Source: Chitinophaga pinensis (GTDB taxonomy: Bacteria > Bacteroidota > Bacteroidia > B-17B0 > Aurantibacillaceae). Taken from it: DNA of 64,000 nt. The stretch is taken from contig CAMAPT010000004.1 of the NCBI GenBank assembly GCA_945860225.1, forward strand, positions 62,001 through 126,000, in the 5' to 3' direction. A program made the position numbers and the translations under genes. Below the pieces are notes generated by a model. It was given only the letters and a program-made list of their open reading frames with translations, was not told the origin of the DNA and searched no databases. Positions 8,568-17,924 of the stretch are shown here, one piece after another. Each line of letters begins with the position of its first letter. The stretch's first letter is position 1.

Positions 8568-9518
8568 TTATTTCAAAGCGTCAATTAATTTTTCAGCTAA
8601 CTCTATTCCAATGCGCTCTTGTGCTTCATTAGTTGCCGCTCCAATATGTGGCGTCATAGAAATTTTTGTATGTTTTAGTAAGGTTTCATTTGGAGTTGGC
8701 TCATTTTCAAAAACATCTAAACAAGCGTGAGCAATTTTTCCTGAATTTAGTCCATTAATAAGGTCTGCCTCATCAATCACACCTCCGCGAGATGCATTCA
8801 CTAAAATAACGCCTTGTTTCATGTTATTGATTTCTTTTTCTGTGATCATTTTTCCGCCCGGAACGTGTAATGAAATAATATCAGAATTAGCAATTAATTC
8901 ATCCAAGGATACTGTTTTGATATTAACATCAATCCCAGGGGTACCGTGAATTTCTAAATTTAAAACGACTTCTTTTACAAACGGATCGTAAGCCAAAACA
9001 TTCATGCCACAACCCAAAGCTATTTTGGCGGTTGATTGTCCAATACGTCCAAATCCAATAATTCCAATGGTTTTGTTTCTTAATTCAACACCTTTAGAGT
9101 AGTTTTTCTTTAATTCTTCAAATTTTGTATTTCCAACGCTCGGCATTTGACGATTACTGTCGTAAACAAAACGAACAGCATTAAATAAATGCGCAAATAC
9201 TAATTCGGCTACCGAATTACTTGATGCCGCAGGCGTATTGATAACTTGTAACCCTTTTGAACGCGCATAGTCAACATCAATATTATCCATTCCTACACCT
9301 CCGCGACCTATAACTTTTAAGTTAGGGCAAGCATCAATCACATCTTTTCTAACCTTAGTAGCGCTTCTTACGGTTAAGGCAACATAATTTTTTTCGTTAA
9401 TTTCAGACGCCAAATTTTCTTGGCTTACTTTTTCTGTAATAACCGTAAAACCTGCCTTTTCTAATAAGCATTTTCCAGTTGTATCTATGCCATCATTGGC
9501 TAAAATTAATTTATTCAT
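8568..9518 (-). CDS. serA: D-3-phosphoglycerate dehydrogenase (short form)
   Basis: NAD-dependent D-2-hydroxyacid dehydrogenase that probably oxidises 3-phosphoglycerate for serine synthesis. Visible motifs are [25 protein letters not shown], the NAD-binding [10 protein letters not shown] near 153, the catalytic Arg in [12 protein letters not shown] and the His in [11 protein letters not shown]. The protein has 316 residues and ends right after the catalytic domain, so it lacks the ACT regulatory domain of the long SerA forms. No serC lies beside it. Another 2-hydroxyacid substrate cannot be ruled out, but the motif set fits SerA best. Confidence 0.88.
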   Translation of the reverse strand: MNKLILANDGIDTTGKCLLEKAGFTVITEKVSQENLASEINEKNYVALTVRSATKVRKDVIDACPNLKVIGRGGVGMDNIDVDYARSKGLQVINTPAASSNSVAELVFAHLFNAVRFVYDSNRQMPSVGNTKFEELKKNYSKGVELRNKTIGIIGFGRIGQSTAKIALGCGMNVLAYDPFVKEVVLNLEIHGTPGIDVNIKTVSLDELIANSDIISLHVPGGKMITEKEINNMKQGVILVNASRGGVIDEADLINGLNSGKIAHACLDVFENEPTPNETLLKHTKISMTPHIGAATNEAQERIGIELAEKLIDALK

Positions 9519-9603
9519 TACTTAAGTTTTTGAAGTTTAAAAGTTTAGAATATTGATGATTGTTTTTGTGAATTAAAAATTATAAAATCGACTCATTTTG
9601 GAA

Positions 9604-10566
9604 TTATTTGAGTTGTTCAATAATATCTTCAATGCTCATGCCATCTGCTTCGGCTTTATAGTTTCTGATGATTCGGTGTCTTAAAATAGCATTCGCTACA
9701 GATTTAACGTCCTCTATATCAGGGCTATATTTACCGTTAATTGCAGCATGACATTTTGCTCCAAGTACTAAAAATTGAGAAGCACGTGGACCTGCACCCC
9801 AGGCTAAGTATTTTTTAGTAATATCTGAGCTGAATTCTGAATTTAATCGGGTTTTATTTACCAATTTCACCGCATACTCAAGCACATTATCTGCTACCGG
9901 TATTTTACGAATCACATTTTGAAAATAGATAATCTCTTCGGCTGTGATAATTTTTTTTAATTCTACTTTAGTATCCGTAGTGGTTAATTTTACAACTTGT
10001 AATTCCTCTTTAAAGCTTGGGTAATCGAGCCATACGTTAAACATAAATCGGTCGAGCTGCGCTTCGGGTAGGGGGTAAGTTCCTTCTTGTTCAATAGGGT
10101 TTTGAGTGGCTAACACAAAGAAAGGATTTCCCAAGTCATATTTTTTACCACCGGTAGTTACACAACGTTCCTGCATCGCTTCTAATAAAGCTGCCTGAGT
10201 TTTTGGAGGCGTACGGTTTATTTCGTCGGCAAGTACTATGTTAGCAAATAAAGGACCTTTTATGAATTTAAAATTACGTTGCTCATCTAAAATTTCGGAG
10301 CCAACAATATCGCTGGGCATTAAATCTGGTGTAAATTGAATTCGGTTAAACGAAAGTCCTAACACATCAGCAATGGTATTTACCAATAATGTTTTGGCTA
10401 AACCCGGAACACCAACTAATAAGCAATGACCTTTACAAAAAATAGAAATTAATACATTTTTTATTGTATCGTTTTGCCCAACAATAACTTTGCTTATTTC
10501 ATCATTTAATTCTTTATATTTTACAACAAAAGCATCAATGGCTTCTACATCATTTTTATAATTCAT
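9604..10566 (-). CDS. MoxR family AAA+ ATPase
   Basis: Chaperone-like AAA+ ATPase. MoxR proteins usually work with von Willebrand A-domain and DUF58 proteins to mature or insert metal-containing or envelope complexes. The 320-residue protein shows Walker A GVPGLAKT near 53, Walker B VLADEINR, sensor 1 ATQNP, and the pore-loop-like EAQLDRF. Those usual partner genes (DUF58, VWA) are not in the following region, where SerA lies instead, so partners may be elsewhere. It lies 54 bases downstream of the SurA-like gene on the same strand. Confidence 0.93.
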   Translation of the reverse strand: MNYKNDVEAIDAFVVKYKELNDEISKVIVGQNDTIKNVLISIFCKGHCLLVGVPGLAKTLLVNTIADVLGLSFNRIQFTPDLMPSDIVGSEILDEQRNFKFIKGPLFANIVLADEINRTPPKTQAALLEAMQERCVTTGGKKYDLGNPFFVLATQNPIEQEGTYPLPEAQLDRFMFNVWLDYPSFKEELQVVKLTTTDTKVELKKIITAEEIIYFQNVIRKIPVADNVLEYAVKLVNKTRLNSEFSSDITKKYLAWGAGPRASQFLVLGAKCHAAINGKYSPDIEDVKSVANAILRHRIIRNYKAEADGMSIEDIIEQLK

Positions 10567-10620
10567 TACAATTTAATTTTTGAATTTTCTAAATAAAGGC
10601 TAATAGTTGAATCAATTTGT

Positions 10621-11967
10621 TTATTGATTAATCGTCCAATTATATTCGAGTTTACAACTATTAAACTCTGTATCAATTTTGATGTAGGTAGATTTAGATT
10701 TTTTTGAAATCCAATCTTCAATGGCTTTCTTTTGTCTGTCAAAAGTAGCCATATTAAATAATTTGATGTAATCATCTGTTATGTTTGCTTTATGTGGCTC
10801 AGTTCTCGATTTTAAGTGAATAATTCTCCAAGCTTGTTTGCCATCTGGGCCAGCATATTGTATAACCGGACTTACATCACCCACTTTCATTTGATTTTCA
10901 ATCATAAAAACCAAATTTTGATCCATTTGTCCAATTTCATCCAATTCCCATTTTGTACTGTTACTGGCCGGATTAATTAATAAACCTTCATTTTGTTTCG
11001 TATCGTTATCTGAACTAAATTTTAAGGCAGCTTCTGCAAATTTTATTTTACCGGATGAGATTAATTCCCTAATACTATCTAAGTCTTCTTTTGCTTTCAA
11101 TATTTCGAGTGGAGAAATTTTTGGTGACATTAATAGGTGTCTAACATCAACCGATTCACCTTTTCGTGCTAATAATTGCATGAAATGATAACCGTAGCTT
11201 GTTTCAAAAATTTCGGATACTTCTCCCGGTTTTAAACGAAAAGCCACCGCTTCAAATTCAGGAACCATTTGTCCACGCATCACAGATTCGTATCTCCCAC
11301 CATTTTTTGCTGATCCTGGGTCTTCACTGTATAAAGCTGCCATTACGCTCATACTTTCACCTTTTATTACGCGTTGTCTATAAATTTCAAGCTGATTTCT
11401 AACCGCTTTTTTGGCTTCGTCGGATACAGGCGGTTTTCTCACAATTTGACCGATTTCGAGTTCTGAATTAACTAATGGCAAACTGTCAATTGTTAAGTTA
11501 TTATAAAATGCTCTCACTTCACCGGGCGTTAGTTTCGTGTCACCGGTAATTTTTTGTTGCATTTTTTGAGCTAATAATTGGTCTTTAACATCATCTCTTA
11601 ATTCATCTTTAAATACATTGATGCGTTTTCCATAAAAAGCTTCAAATTTTTCCTCACTTCCCAACATACCTACATAATACTGTATACGTCGGTTTAATTC
11701 ATTATCAACCTCATTATCAGCTACTACAATACTATCCCTGTCGGCTTGAGCCAAAAGTAATTTTTGAAATAATAAGTCCTCAAAAATTTTACATCTGCTA
11801 GTGCTAGCTAGTTCCTTTTTTTCTTTTTGTTGCAGTAAGTTTGTTTCAACTTCCGAAAGAAGAAGTGGGTTTTTTCCTACAACGGCTACAACTTTATCTA
11901 ATAATTGAGGTTGAGCGTTAGCAATGGTTACCAGTAACAATAAGGCAAAAACAAATTTTATGTTCAT
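10621..11967 (-). CDS. surA: SurA-like periplasmic peptidyl-prolyl isomerase
   Basis: Periplasmic chaperone and parvulin-type isomerase that escorts outer-membrane proteins to the BAM complex. The 448-residue protein has a signal peptide (ending IANAQP), a SurA N-terminal chaperone domain (DKVVAVVGKNPLLLSEVE) and a clear parvulin domain around 170-270 (SEDPGSAKNGGRY, VPEFEAVAF, YGYHFMQLL). A second, weaker parvulin-like domain follows (VRHLLMSPKIS; FAEAALKFSSD). It is the last of three consecutive folding-factor genes, 9 bases after the lipoprotein gene. Assignment to SurA rather than another parvulin rests on the domain order. Confidence 0.88.
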   Translation of the reverse strand: MNIKFVFALLLLVTIANAQPQLLDKVVAVVGKNPLLLSEVETNLLQQKEKKELASTSRCKIFEDLLFQKLLLAQADRDSIVVADNEVDNELNRRIQYYVGMLGSEEKFEAFYGKRINVFKDELRDDVKDQLLAQKMQQKITGDTKLTPGEVRAFYNNLTIDSLPLVNSELEIGQIVRKPPVSDEAKKAVRNQLEIYRQRVIKGESMSVMAALYSEDPGSAKNGGRYESVMRGQMVPEFEAVAFRLKPGEVSEIFETSYGYHFMQLLARKGESVDVRHLLMSPKISPLEILKAKEDLDSIRELISSGKIKFAEAALKFSSDNDTKQNEGLLINPASNSTKWELDEIGQMDQNLVFMIENQMKVGDVSPVIQYAGPDGKQAWRIIHLKSRTEPHKANITDDYIKLFNMATFDRQKKAIEDWISKKSKSTYIKIDTEFNSCKLEYNWTINQ

Positions 11968-11976
11968 CTGACTAAA

Positions 11977-12849
11977 TTAATTATAAATTTTCAATTCTTT
12001 GTTTGTTTTGGCTTTATCAAAAAAGTCTTTCTTAATACTTTTTATTAAGAGTTGTTTGCGTTGATTGATTAACATATTCTTGATGTTGTTTTTTTCTAGG
12101 TTTAGAGGAGATAAGGTGTTTTTTGATTTTATCTCAAAAATTTTAAGAAAATAAAAACTCGTAGCATCTGTAAATTCGAATGTTTTTCCTTTTTGAATCG
12201 CATACTCGGGCACTTCTTTTAATTGAGGAATCTCTTTTCTGAGGTCATCAAACATTAACCAAGTGTTATCGTTCATGAAAAAATTATTGGCATATTGTAC
12301 ACACATGGTTTTGAGTAACTCTGCGTCTTTTGGTTTTGTAGAATAACATAATTTTTTTAGCTTCTCAAGATTTGGAATTTTGAGGGGTGTTTTAATATAC
12401 AATACTTTAACAATATTATTTTTTAATATAAAGTTTTGAGGGTGGGATGTATAGTAATCTTCAATTTGAGAAATAGTAACATTTGTATCTAGTTTTTCAT
12501 CTATTAGTTTGGCTTGAAATTTATAAGATATTAATTCTCGTTTGTAAGCTTCCAGTTCTTTTTCTACATTCAGATCTTCATCCGTTAAGTATTCATTAGC
12601 TTGTTGATAAAATACTTCGTTATCGGCCCATCTATCAATCAGAATTTGCAAATAGGCTAAACTATCTGTTTTGTTTAATCCTTTTGGAATCAATTTATTA
12701 ATGTCGGTTTGGTAAAGGATACTTCCATTTAATTTGGCAATAGGTTTGCCTTTGCTTTCATTTATTTCTGGCAATTGATTACAAGAAGGCATTAAAAAAA
12801 TTACCAAAGTAATCCGTAAAATAGCTTGTATGGTTAAAAATGATTTCAA
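11977..12849 (-). CDS. SurA-like lipoprotein with degenerate PPIase region
   Basis: The protein has a SurA/PpiC-like N-terminal region (AKLNGSILYQTDINKLI) and a helical core, then a stretch (NIVKVLYIKTP) that resembles the start of a parvulin domain but lacks its later motifs. It probably has chaperone rather than isomerase activity. The frame opens with an ATG at 12882, but its first codons fall inside the terminator hairpin of the upstream gene. Starting at the TTG at 12849 gives a textbook lipoprotein signal: KSF, a hydrophobic run, then LMPSC. I therefore chose the TTG start, giving 290 residues. It sits between two parvulin genes, which supports a shared role in outer-membrane protein folding. 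Confidence 0.78.
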   Translation of the reverse strand: MKSFLTIQAILRITLVIFLMPSCNQLPEINESKGKPIAKLNGSILYQTDINKLIPKGLNKTDSLAYLQILIDRWADNEVFYQQANEYLTDEDLNVEKELEAYKRELISYKFQAKLIDEKLDTNVTISQIEDYYTSHPQNFILKNNIVKVLYIKTPLKIPNLEKLKKLCYSTKPKDAELLKTMCVQYANNFFMNDNTWLMFDDLRKEIPQLKEVPEYAIQKGKTFEFTDATSFYFLKIFEIKSKNTLSPLNLEKNNIKNMLINQRKQLLIKSIKKDFFDKAKTNKELKIYN

Positions 12850-12863
12850 ACTTTGTATATAAA

Positions 12864-12896
12864 AAAAGGCTGTATCATTCACTGCTACAGCCTTTT
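12864..12896 (-). terminator. Rho-independent terminator after the PpiD-like gene
   Basis: An 11-bp perfect stem (12864-12874 with 12886-12896) lies about 17 bases past the stop of the 700-residue isomerase gene. On the minus strand it is followed by a run of T. It overlaps the first codons of the longest possible reading of the next gene, which argues for a start inside the gene at 12849. Confidence 0.8.
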
Positions 12897-12912
12897 ATAA
12901 TTTAAATGATGG

Positions 12913-15015
12913 TTATTTTATGCTATTTAAAACTTCTTCGTTAATGGTTACTGAATATTTATTTTTAAGGTAAGCTAACCATTCTTTTTCAAGATAATTT
13001 TGATAATCGGCTGTAATAATACCTTTTGCTTCGGCAATGGTTTTAGGCGTTTTTGGCAATAATTTATTGATTACCGAAATAGTAGTTTCAGTGTTTTTAG
13101 CGTTTGTTTCTGTCGGCACTACTCCTTGTTTCCAATTTGAGTCAAGTTGTTTGTTCTCTCCTTTTAAGTAAGTAATATTTTCTGTATTTAAATTTAATTG
13201 AGAGGTTTTGTTTATTTTTTCAAGAATCTCTTTCTCCGTTTTATTTTTCATAAGCATAGAACGTACCTCTTTAGCCACTTTTTCATTGGCACATTTATAA
13301 TTAGTTACTTCTGCACGTTCTTCCCATAAATAGTTGTTTTTGTGGTTTTCATAAAATGATTTCAATCCTGAAGTGTCTCTTACAGCTTTACTCCAAACTT
13401 TTTGATCGGTTAAATCAAATAACAATATACCATCTCTATACTCCTTCATCAAATTTTTAAAATCAGGGTATTTAGATTCTAAATTAGAATCTTCGAAATT
13501 GATTATTTTTTCATCCACAAATGATTTAAAGGATTGTTGTAAAAACATATTATAGTCCATTTGAGGTCTTAATGTTTGATGAGTTTCCATGTATTTTGCA
13601 AAATCATTTTGCTTATAAATGGTATTACCCAATTTAAACAGTTCTTTATTTCCTAACTTTTCTGCTTTTTTAGCCTCCCATTTACCTTGAAAAATGGTTG
13701 TGTCCATTATTTTAAAAAATTCAGTTTTAGCAAGGGAATTTTCTTTGAAATTATTTTCTTTCTTAATTTTTTCAATTAAAGAAGTTCTTCCGGCTTGTGT
13801 GCGGCTATCTTTTCCGATTCGTTGTTTTAAATCGTTTTTCATTTCATTAAACGCCGGAATGTTTTTTTTGTCGATGCGCTTAACTATGTGCCATCCGTAA
13901 TTTGTTTTAAAAGGTTCGCTGTAATCTCCATTATTACCTAAAGCAAATGCAGCTTTCTCAAATTCAACGGGCATTCTACTGCTTCCAAACCATTGTAATT
14001 GACCTCCTTTTTCAGAGCTTTGTTTGTCATCAGAATATTGACGCGCTAGGTCTTCAAATTTTTCCCCAGCCTTTAGTTTGGTATAAATTTCATTAATTTT
14101 TAATTTTAAATTGTCTTTTTCGACATCTCCCATATCCTTGTTAAACTTTACCATAATATGAGCCGTTAATATTTCACCCTGACTAGGACGTTTATCAGCA
14201 ACTTTTACAATATGATAACCGAAACGGGTACGAACTGGCATACTAATATCGCCAATATTGGTTTTATAAGCCGCACATTCAAACGGATACACCATTTGAA
14301 GAGAGGTAAAGTATCCTAAATCTCCGCCATTTTCTGTTGCTGATGGATCTTCGGAAGTTTTTTTTGCTGCAAGTGTAAATTTGTCGGTACCTGAAGCTAA
14401 ATTAGTAGTTAGACCTTTTATAGTCGCTAATTTAGTATTGTAATTTAAACTATCTTGATGCGACGCATTTTTTGTTAAACCAAAAGAACTTTTTTTCAAA
14501 ATCGTCTCGTATTCAGTAATTTTTGCTGCAGATGGATTTTTACCCAACAACGCTTCACGAATAATTGATAAACGCGTATAAGCTTCTATTGTGTCTTTTG
14601 GTAAGGCGTCTTCAGCCACACGAATTAATATATGAGAAGCCTTCACTTCGGTTTTCATACGCTCGTAAGCTTCTTGTAGCAAAGCTTCATTTACATTTTT
14701 ATCGGTTAAATAGGGTTGCGCTAATTGTTTTCTATACCCTGCAAATTCTCCTTTAAAAGAAGCTGTTGTATCTAAACCGATTGCTTCGGCTTCAAACACC
14801 TTCATTTTAAATGTAGAAAACAGTTCAACATATTCCTTTACTGATTTTTGTTCTTTGCTGACTTCTTTTCCACTGTTTTTTTTGTACACATTTTCAAATT
14901 CGCTTTTATAAACTGGTTTTCCGTTAATGGTCATAATAACAGATTCGTTCGTTTGTGCGAAAGAGGCAAGTGTCAATCCGGTTAATGCAAATAATCCTAA
15001 ACTACGATTTTTCAT
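12913..15015 (-). CDS. Periplasmic peptidyl-prolyl isomerase with two parvulin domains (PpiD/SurA type)
   Basis: A 700-residue exported folding factor. A signal peptide (ending ASFAQT) is followed by a SurA_N-type segment (TINGKPVYKSEFENVYKK). Two full parvulin domains follow. The first runs about 125-275 (KASHILIRV, SEDPSATENGGDLGYF, FGYHIVKV). The second runs about 280-385 (LTAHIMVKF, YSDDKQSSEKGGQLQWF, YGWHIVKRI). The long helical C-terminal third is typical of Bacteroidota members. It likely serves outer-membrane and secreted proteins together with the two downstream genes. A transmembrane anchor as in classical PpiD is not evident, so a soluble periplasmic location is likely. Confidence 0.9.
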   Translation of the reverse strand: MKNRSLGLFALTGLTLASFAQTNESVIMTINGKPVYKSEFENVYKKNSGKEVSKEQKSVKEYVELFSTFKMKVFEAEAIGLDTTASFKGEFAGYRKQLAQPYLTDKNVNEALLQEAYERMKTEVKASHILIRVAEDALPKDTIEAYTRLSIIREALLGKNPSAAKITEYETILKKSSFGLTKNASHQDSLNYNTKLATIKGLTTNLASGTDKFTLAAKKTSEDPSATENGGDLGYFTSLQMVYPFECAAYKTNIGDISMPVRTRFGYHIVKVADKRPSQGEILTAHIMVKFNKDMGDVEKDNLKLKINEIYTKLKAGEKFEDLARQYSDDKQSSEKGGQLQWFGSSRMPVEFEKAAFALGNNGDYSEPFKTNYGWHIVKRIDKKNIPAFNEMKNDLKQRIGKDSRTQAGRTSLIEKIKKENNFKENSLAKTEFFKIMDTTIFQGKWEAKKAEKLGNKELFKLGNTIYKQNDFAKYMETHQTLRPQMDYNMFLQQSFKSFVDEKIINFEDSNLESKYPDFKNLMKEYRDGILLFDLTDQKVWSKAVRDTSGLKSFYENHKNNYLWEERAEVTNYKCANEKVAKEVRSMLMKNKTEKEILEKINKTSQLNLNTENITYLKGENKQLDSNWKQGVVPTETNAKNTETTISVINKLLPKTPKTIAEAKGIITADYQNYLEKEWLAYLKNKYSVTINEEVLNSIK

Positions 15016-15152
15016 AAGTTGTTTAAATTAAAGACAGGCAAATTTATAATTAGTTTAATAATGGTTTTTTTTGTTATTACAAAGGAATTGGCTTAAATAA
15101 AAGATTTTAATTCGATTATTTAAAATATTTATAGTCAGTTGATTAATTGAGA

Positions 15153-16262
15153 TTACTTAATTACTTCTTCTAATTTCGCATCCAAATCCGGACCTCTCAA
15201 ATTTTTAGCAATAATTTTGCCTTCTTTATCTAATAAGAGATTTTGAGGGATGCTTGTTATGCCATATAATTTTCCTGCTTCATTACCCCAACCTTTTAAA
15301 TCACTAATTTGTGTCCAAGTAAGTTTATCTTTTTCGATAGCTTGTACCCATTTTTCTTTTACCTGATCAAAAGATACTCCTAAAACAGTAAATCCTTTGT
15401 CCTTATATTTATTATATGCCATAACTACATTAGGATTTTCTGCTCTACAAGGCCCACACCAGCTAGCCCAAAAATCAACTAATACGTATTTTCCTCTCAA
15501 GTCAGATAAATTAACCATTTTACCATTTGGATCGGCTTGAGTAAAGTTAACAGCTGTGTAGCCTATGGTAGTGCCACGCATTTGAGTTAATTTTTCTTGG
15601 GCTAATTTTCCATATTTTGTGTTCAAAATACTTTTGTCTAATAAACCAACCACTCTTTCCAAGTCTTCCATGTTGGCATTGGCATTTTGGCTATTGAAAT
15701 AAATAGCATAACAACTTACGGCTGATTTAGAGTGTGTTTTTATGAAACCTTCAATCGAATTTTTCACTTCTTTTTCTAAGGCTTGATATTCTGTAACCGC
15801 AGAATTCATGGTTGCGTCATCTCCTTTAGCCTTAGATTCGTTGTAAATATTAATAAGGTATTGTTGTTTAACACCAAAATTTCCCATCAAAGCATTGTAC
15901 TCTGTGTAGTCTTTTTGTGTTTGTCCGCCAACTACTTTAGCAAGTGGTAAACTATCAAGATGACCAGTGACAGATATTTTACCGGCATCAACGAAAAAAA
16001 TCAAATTAGGTTGTTCGTTAATATTTCTAGATTGAGTTATCCAGTGCATATTAGGTTCTTGGCTTTTACCATTAAAAGTAAAAGTTCCATTTTTTGTTTT
16101 CACGCTATCGGTATAGTCCTTATTATCCCATCTATGATGAACATAGATGTAAGAATTGTCAGAAGCATTTTTTAAAGAACCATTGATGGTATAATTGAAG
16201 CTTGATTGCGAAAATGAATGAAGCGCTAAGGCTGAAAACGCAAACAGAAAAGTTTTTTTCAT
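15153..16262 (-). CDS. TlpA-like thiol-disulfide oxidoreductase with DUF4369-type N-terminus
   Basis: Periplasmic thioredoxin-fold protein of 369 residues. A signal peptide (ending HSFSQS) leads into an N-terminal beta domain of the DUF4369 type (YTINGSLKNASDNSYIYVHH) found in many Bacteroidota thioredoxins. A helical linker follows. The C-terminal thioredoxin domain carries the active site FWASWCGPCRAE near residue 268 and the cis-proline motif GITSIPQNLL near 338. It probably reduces cytochrome maturation or other periplasmic thiols, but the partner is unknown. It stands alone between the isomerase and LamG genes. Confidence 0.9.
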   Translation of the reverse strand: MKKTFLFAFSALALHSFSQSSFNYTINGSLKNASDNSYIYVHHRWDNKDYTDSVKTKNGTFTFNGKSQEPNMHWITQSRNINEQPNLIFFVDAGKISVTGHLDSLPLAKVVGGQTQKDYTEYNALMGNFGVKQQYLINIYNESKAKGDDATMNSAVTEYQALEKEVKNSIEGFIKTHSKSAVSCYAIYFNSQNANANMEDLERVVGLLDKSILNTKYGKLAQEKLTQMRGTTIGYTAVNFTQADPNGKMVNLSDLRGKYVLVDFWASWCGPCRAENPNVVMAYNKYKDKGFTVLGVSFDQVKEKWVQAIEKDKLTWTQISDLKGWGNEAGKLYGITSIPQNLLLDKEGKIIAKNLRGPDLDAKLEEVIK

Positions 16263-16357
16263 TTTTTAATTGATTTTAACAAACAAATTTAGTTTTTATT
16301 GTGAGAGTATATAGTCCTTGTTCGTTAAAAAATGAAAATTTTAAATATGGGTTAATA

Positions 16358-16389
16358 ACCCTGCCATTACTTTTGAATGATGGCAGGGT
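16358..16389 (-). terminator. Hairpin after the LamG gene, possible terminator
   Basis: A perfect 10-bp GC-containing stem (16358-16367 with 16380-16389) and a 12-base loop lie 10 bases past the LamG gene stop. On the minus strand it is followed by GTTATTAACC rather than a clear T run, so termination may be weak. Confidence 0.55.
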
Positions 16390-16398
16390 AAAATAGAA

Positions 16399-17526
16399 TT
16401 ATTCTAAGACAATTTTTTTGGTTTCTATTGTCACGCCTTGGGCATTTATAATGTTTACAAAGTAAATGCCATGACCGCCCCAACTACTCATATCTACATA
16501 AAATTGCTTTTGGTTAATGGCAGACTGAAATACTTGTTGGCCAAGAGCATTACTAATTTTTATTTGATGACCGGTTAAATTGGCAATGTTGCCATTATCG
16601 ATGGTGATATGGTCTTTGGTGGGGTTTGGCCATATTTTAATGCTATTTTGGTAAGTAACAGGATTAAACCCGGTAATGGTAGTATTAATTCGTAATGTAT
16701 CGGTTACAGTAACATTTTGATAGCAAATATTACCTTTATATAAATCGGTAATTTCTTGTTGAGTAAGGGCACGATTCCAGATGCCGATATCGTCAATTTT
16801 ACCATTAAACGATGAATTATTAGGCCACGAACGACCAATATTAAAAGAACCGTTGACACAATTATCAATTAATCCAGAAGGAGGATTAAAAATTCCAGAC
16901 AATTGACCGTCAATATATAACTTCATAATTAACCCATCATAGGTAGCAGTAATATGATGCCAACCACCTGTTCCAAAACTTAGATTATTTTGTGTAATTC
17001 TATTCCATCCAACACCTCCATTTACACAACCACCATTTCTTTTAATTTGAAAACTTCCAGCTGTATTTTGGTTATTAAATTTAGAATAAAACAATAAATA
17101 TTGTTCTCCTCCATCTGGCCCATTAGGATTTCCTATTCTTGTTTTAGTTATAATTGGGTTTTCTGCATTATTATTTGCATATACCCATGATGCTAAAGTC
17201 AAATATCCTGGTCTTAAGGTTGAAGCGTCTTCAACTTGAATCCAATTATTTATCCCATCAAAACTATAAGCCTTTGATGTATTGCCAAATCTATCAGTTG
17301 TCAGTGTGGCGCCATTTACAGCGCCATTATTCCCATTTCCACTTTCATCATTAGCGTTGCCATTAAATGGCCACCAACCTACTAAGCCATTAGAAGGGAC
17401 ATACGATGGCACTGTTTGCGCAGTAGTTGTTGTAGCTAAACCTATTGCAGTTACGGCTGTTAACAATAGTTTTTTGCGGTTGATTAATGATTTTTTTAAC
17501 GAATCCGCGATTAATTTGTAATTCAT
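16399..17526 (-). CDS. Secreted LamG-domain protein with T9SS-type C-terminus
   Basis: A 375-residue exported surface protein. A long N-terminal signal region (hydrophobic run LLLTAVTAIGLATTTTAQ near 19-36) is followed by a LamG/concanavalin-like jelly roll. The jelly roll opens with LVGWWPFNGNANDESGNGNNG and contains GGWHHITATYDG and KIDDIGIWNRALTQQEI, all standard for the family, which often binds glycans. The C-terminal 80 residues (IKIWPNPTKDHITI, then ISNALGQQVF, then GIYFVNIINAQG) are a T9SS type A sorting domain. It should be delivered to the surface by type IX secretion. The gene is monocistronic. Confidence 0.88.
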   Translation of the reverse strand: MNYKLIADSLKKSLINRKKLLLTAVTAIGLATTTTAQTVPSYVPSNGLVGWWPFNGNANDESGNGNNGAVNGATLTTDRFGNTSKAYSFDGINNWIQVEDASTLRPGYLTLASWVYANNNAENPIITKTRIGNPNGPDGGEQYLLFYSKFNNQNTAGSFQIKRNGGCVNGGVGWNRITQNNLSFGTGGWHHITATYDGLIMKLYIDGQLSGIFNPPSGLIDNCVNGSFNIGRSWPNNSSFNGKIDDIGIWNRALTQQEITDLYKGNICYQNVTVTDTLRINTTITGFNPVTYQNSIKIWPNPTKDHITIDNGNIANLTGHQIKISNALGQQVFQSAINQKQFYVDMSSWGGHGIYFVNIINAQGVTIETKKIVLE

Positions 17527-17603
17527 TGTTTTTGGTTTTGTGCCACTCTATCCCTAAGGTGCGGTTTATATAAAAAAAATAGCGTGGGACAGTTGCATTA
17601 CTC

Positions 17604-17713
17604 GTCATTGAGGGAGTCGAAGCCCTGAGCACAAAGTAAGGCAACGCCCACGCCTTGGCGTGAGCGTTGTGCTTAAACTTCCCTGTGCTCTACTTTTTCG
17701 ACTTTTCAATGAC
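17604..17713. repeat. REP-like palindromic element
   Basis: A 110-base interrupted palindrome between the divergent LamG and RlmB genes. Nested arms pair GTCATTGA with TCAATGAC, GAGCACA with TGTGCTC, and a central GC-rich arm (CAACGCCCACGCC) with GGCGTGAGCGTTG around a TT centre. The outer sequence, GTCATTGAGGGAGTCGAAG, resembles a repeat motif common in Bacteroidota genomes. It is far more GC-rich than its surroundings. The rest of the 17527-17924 gap is AT-rich and shows no other feature. Confidence 0.75.
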
Positions 17714-17910
17714 AGGATGGATAGCAAACGCTAATAGATTATTTTAAATACCGTATTTTTTATTTCATTTATTGTACAGTTTTGTATTCAAATATACTCG
17801 TATTTTGTTTTAAAATAAAAAGTTTATTAAAAAATCAATTAACTGGTTTTAATAGCAATGCGTTGTGCATAACCAACAAAAAAAACAGTACCGGCCTGAT
17901 TATTTTTTTT

Positions 17911-17918
17911 TAATTTAG
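17911..17918 (+). promoter_or_regulatory. Candidate -7 element for rlmB, very close to the start codon
   Basis: TAATTTAG, one base from TAnnTTTG, ends 6 bases before the ATG at 17925. If it is real, the transcript would begin at or near the start codon. No -33 box is evident. Confidence 0.3.
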
Positions 17919-17924
17919 CCTTAT

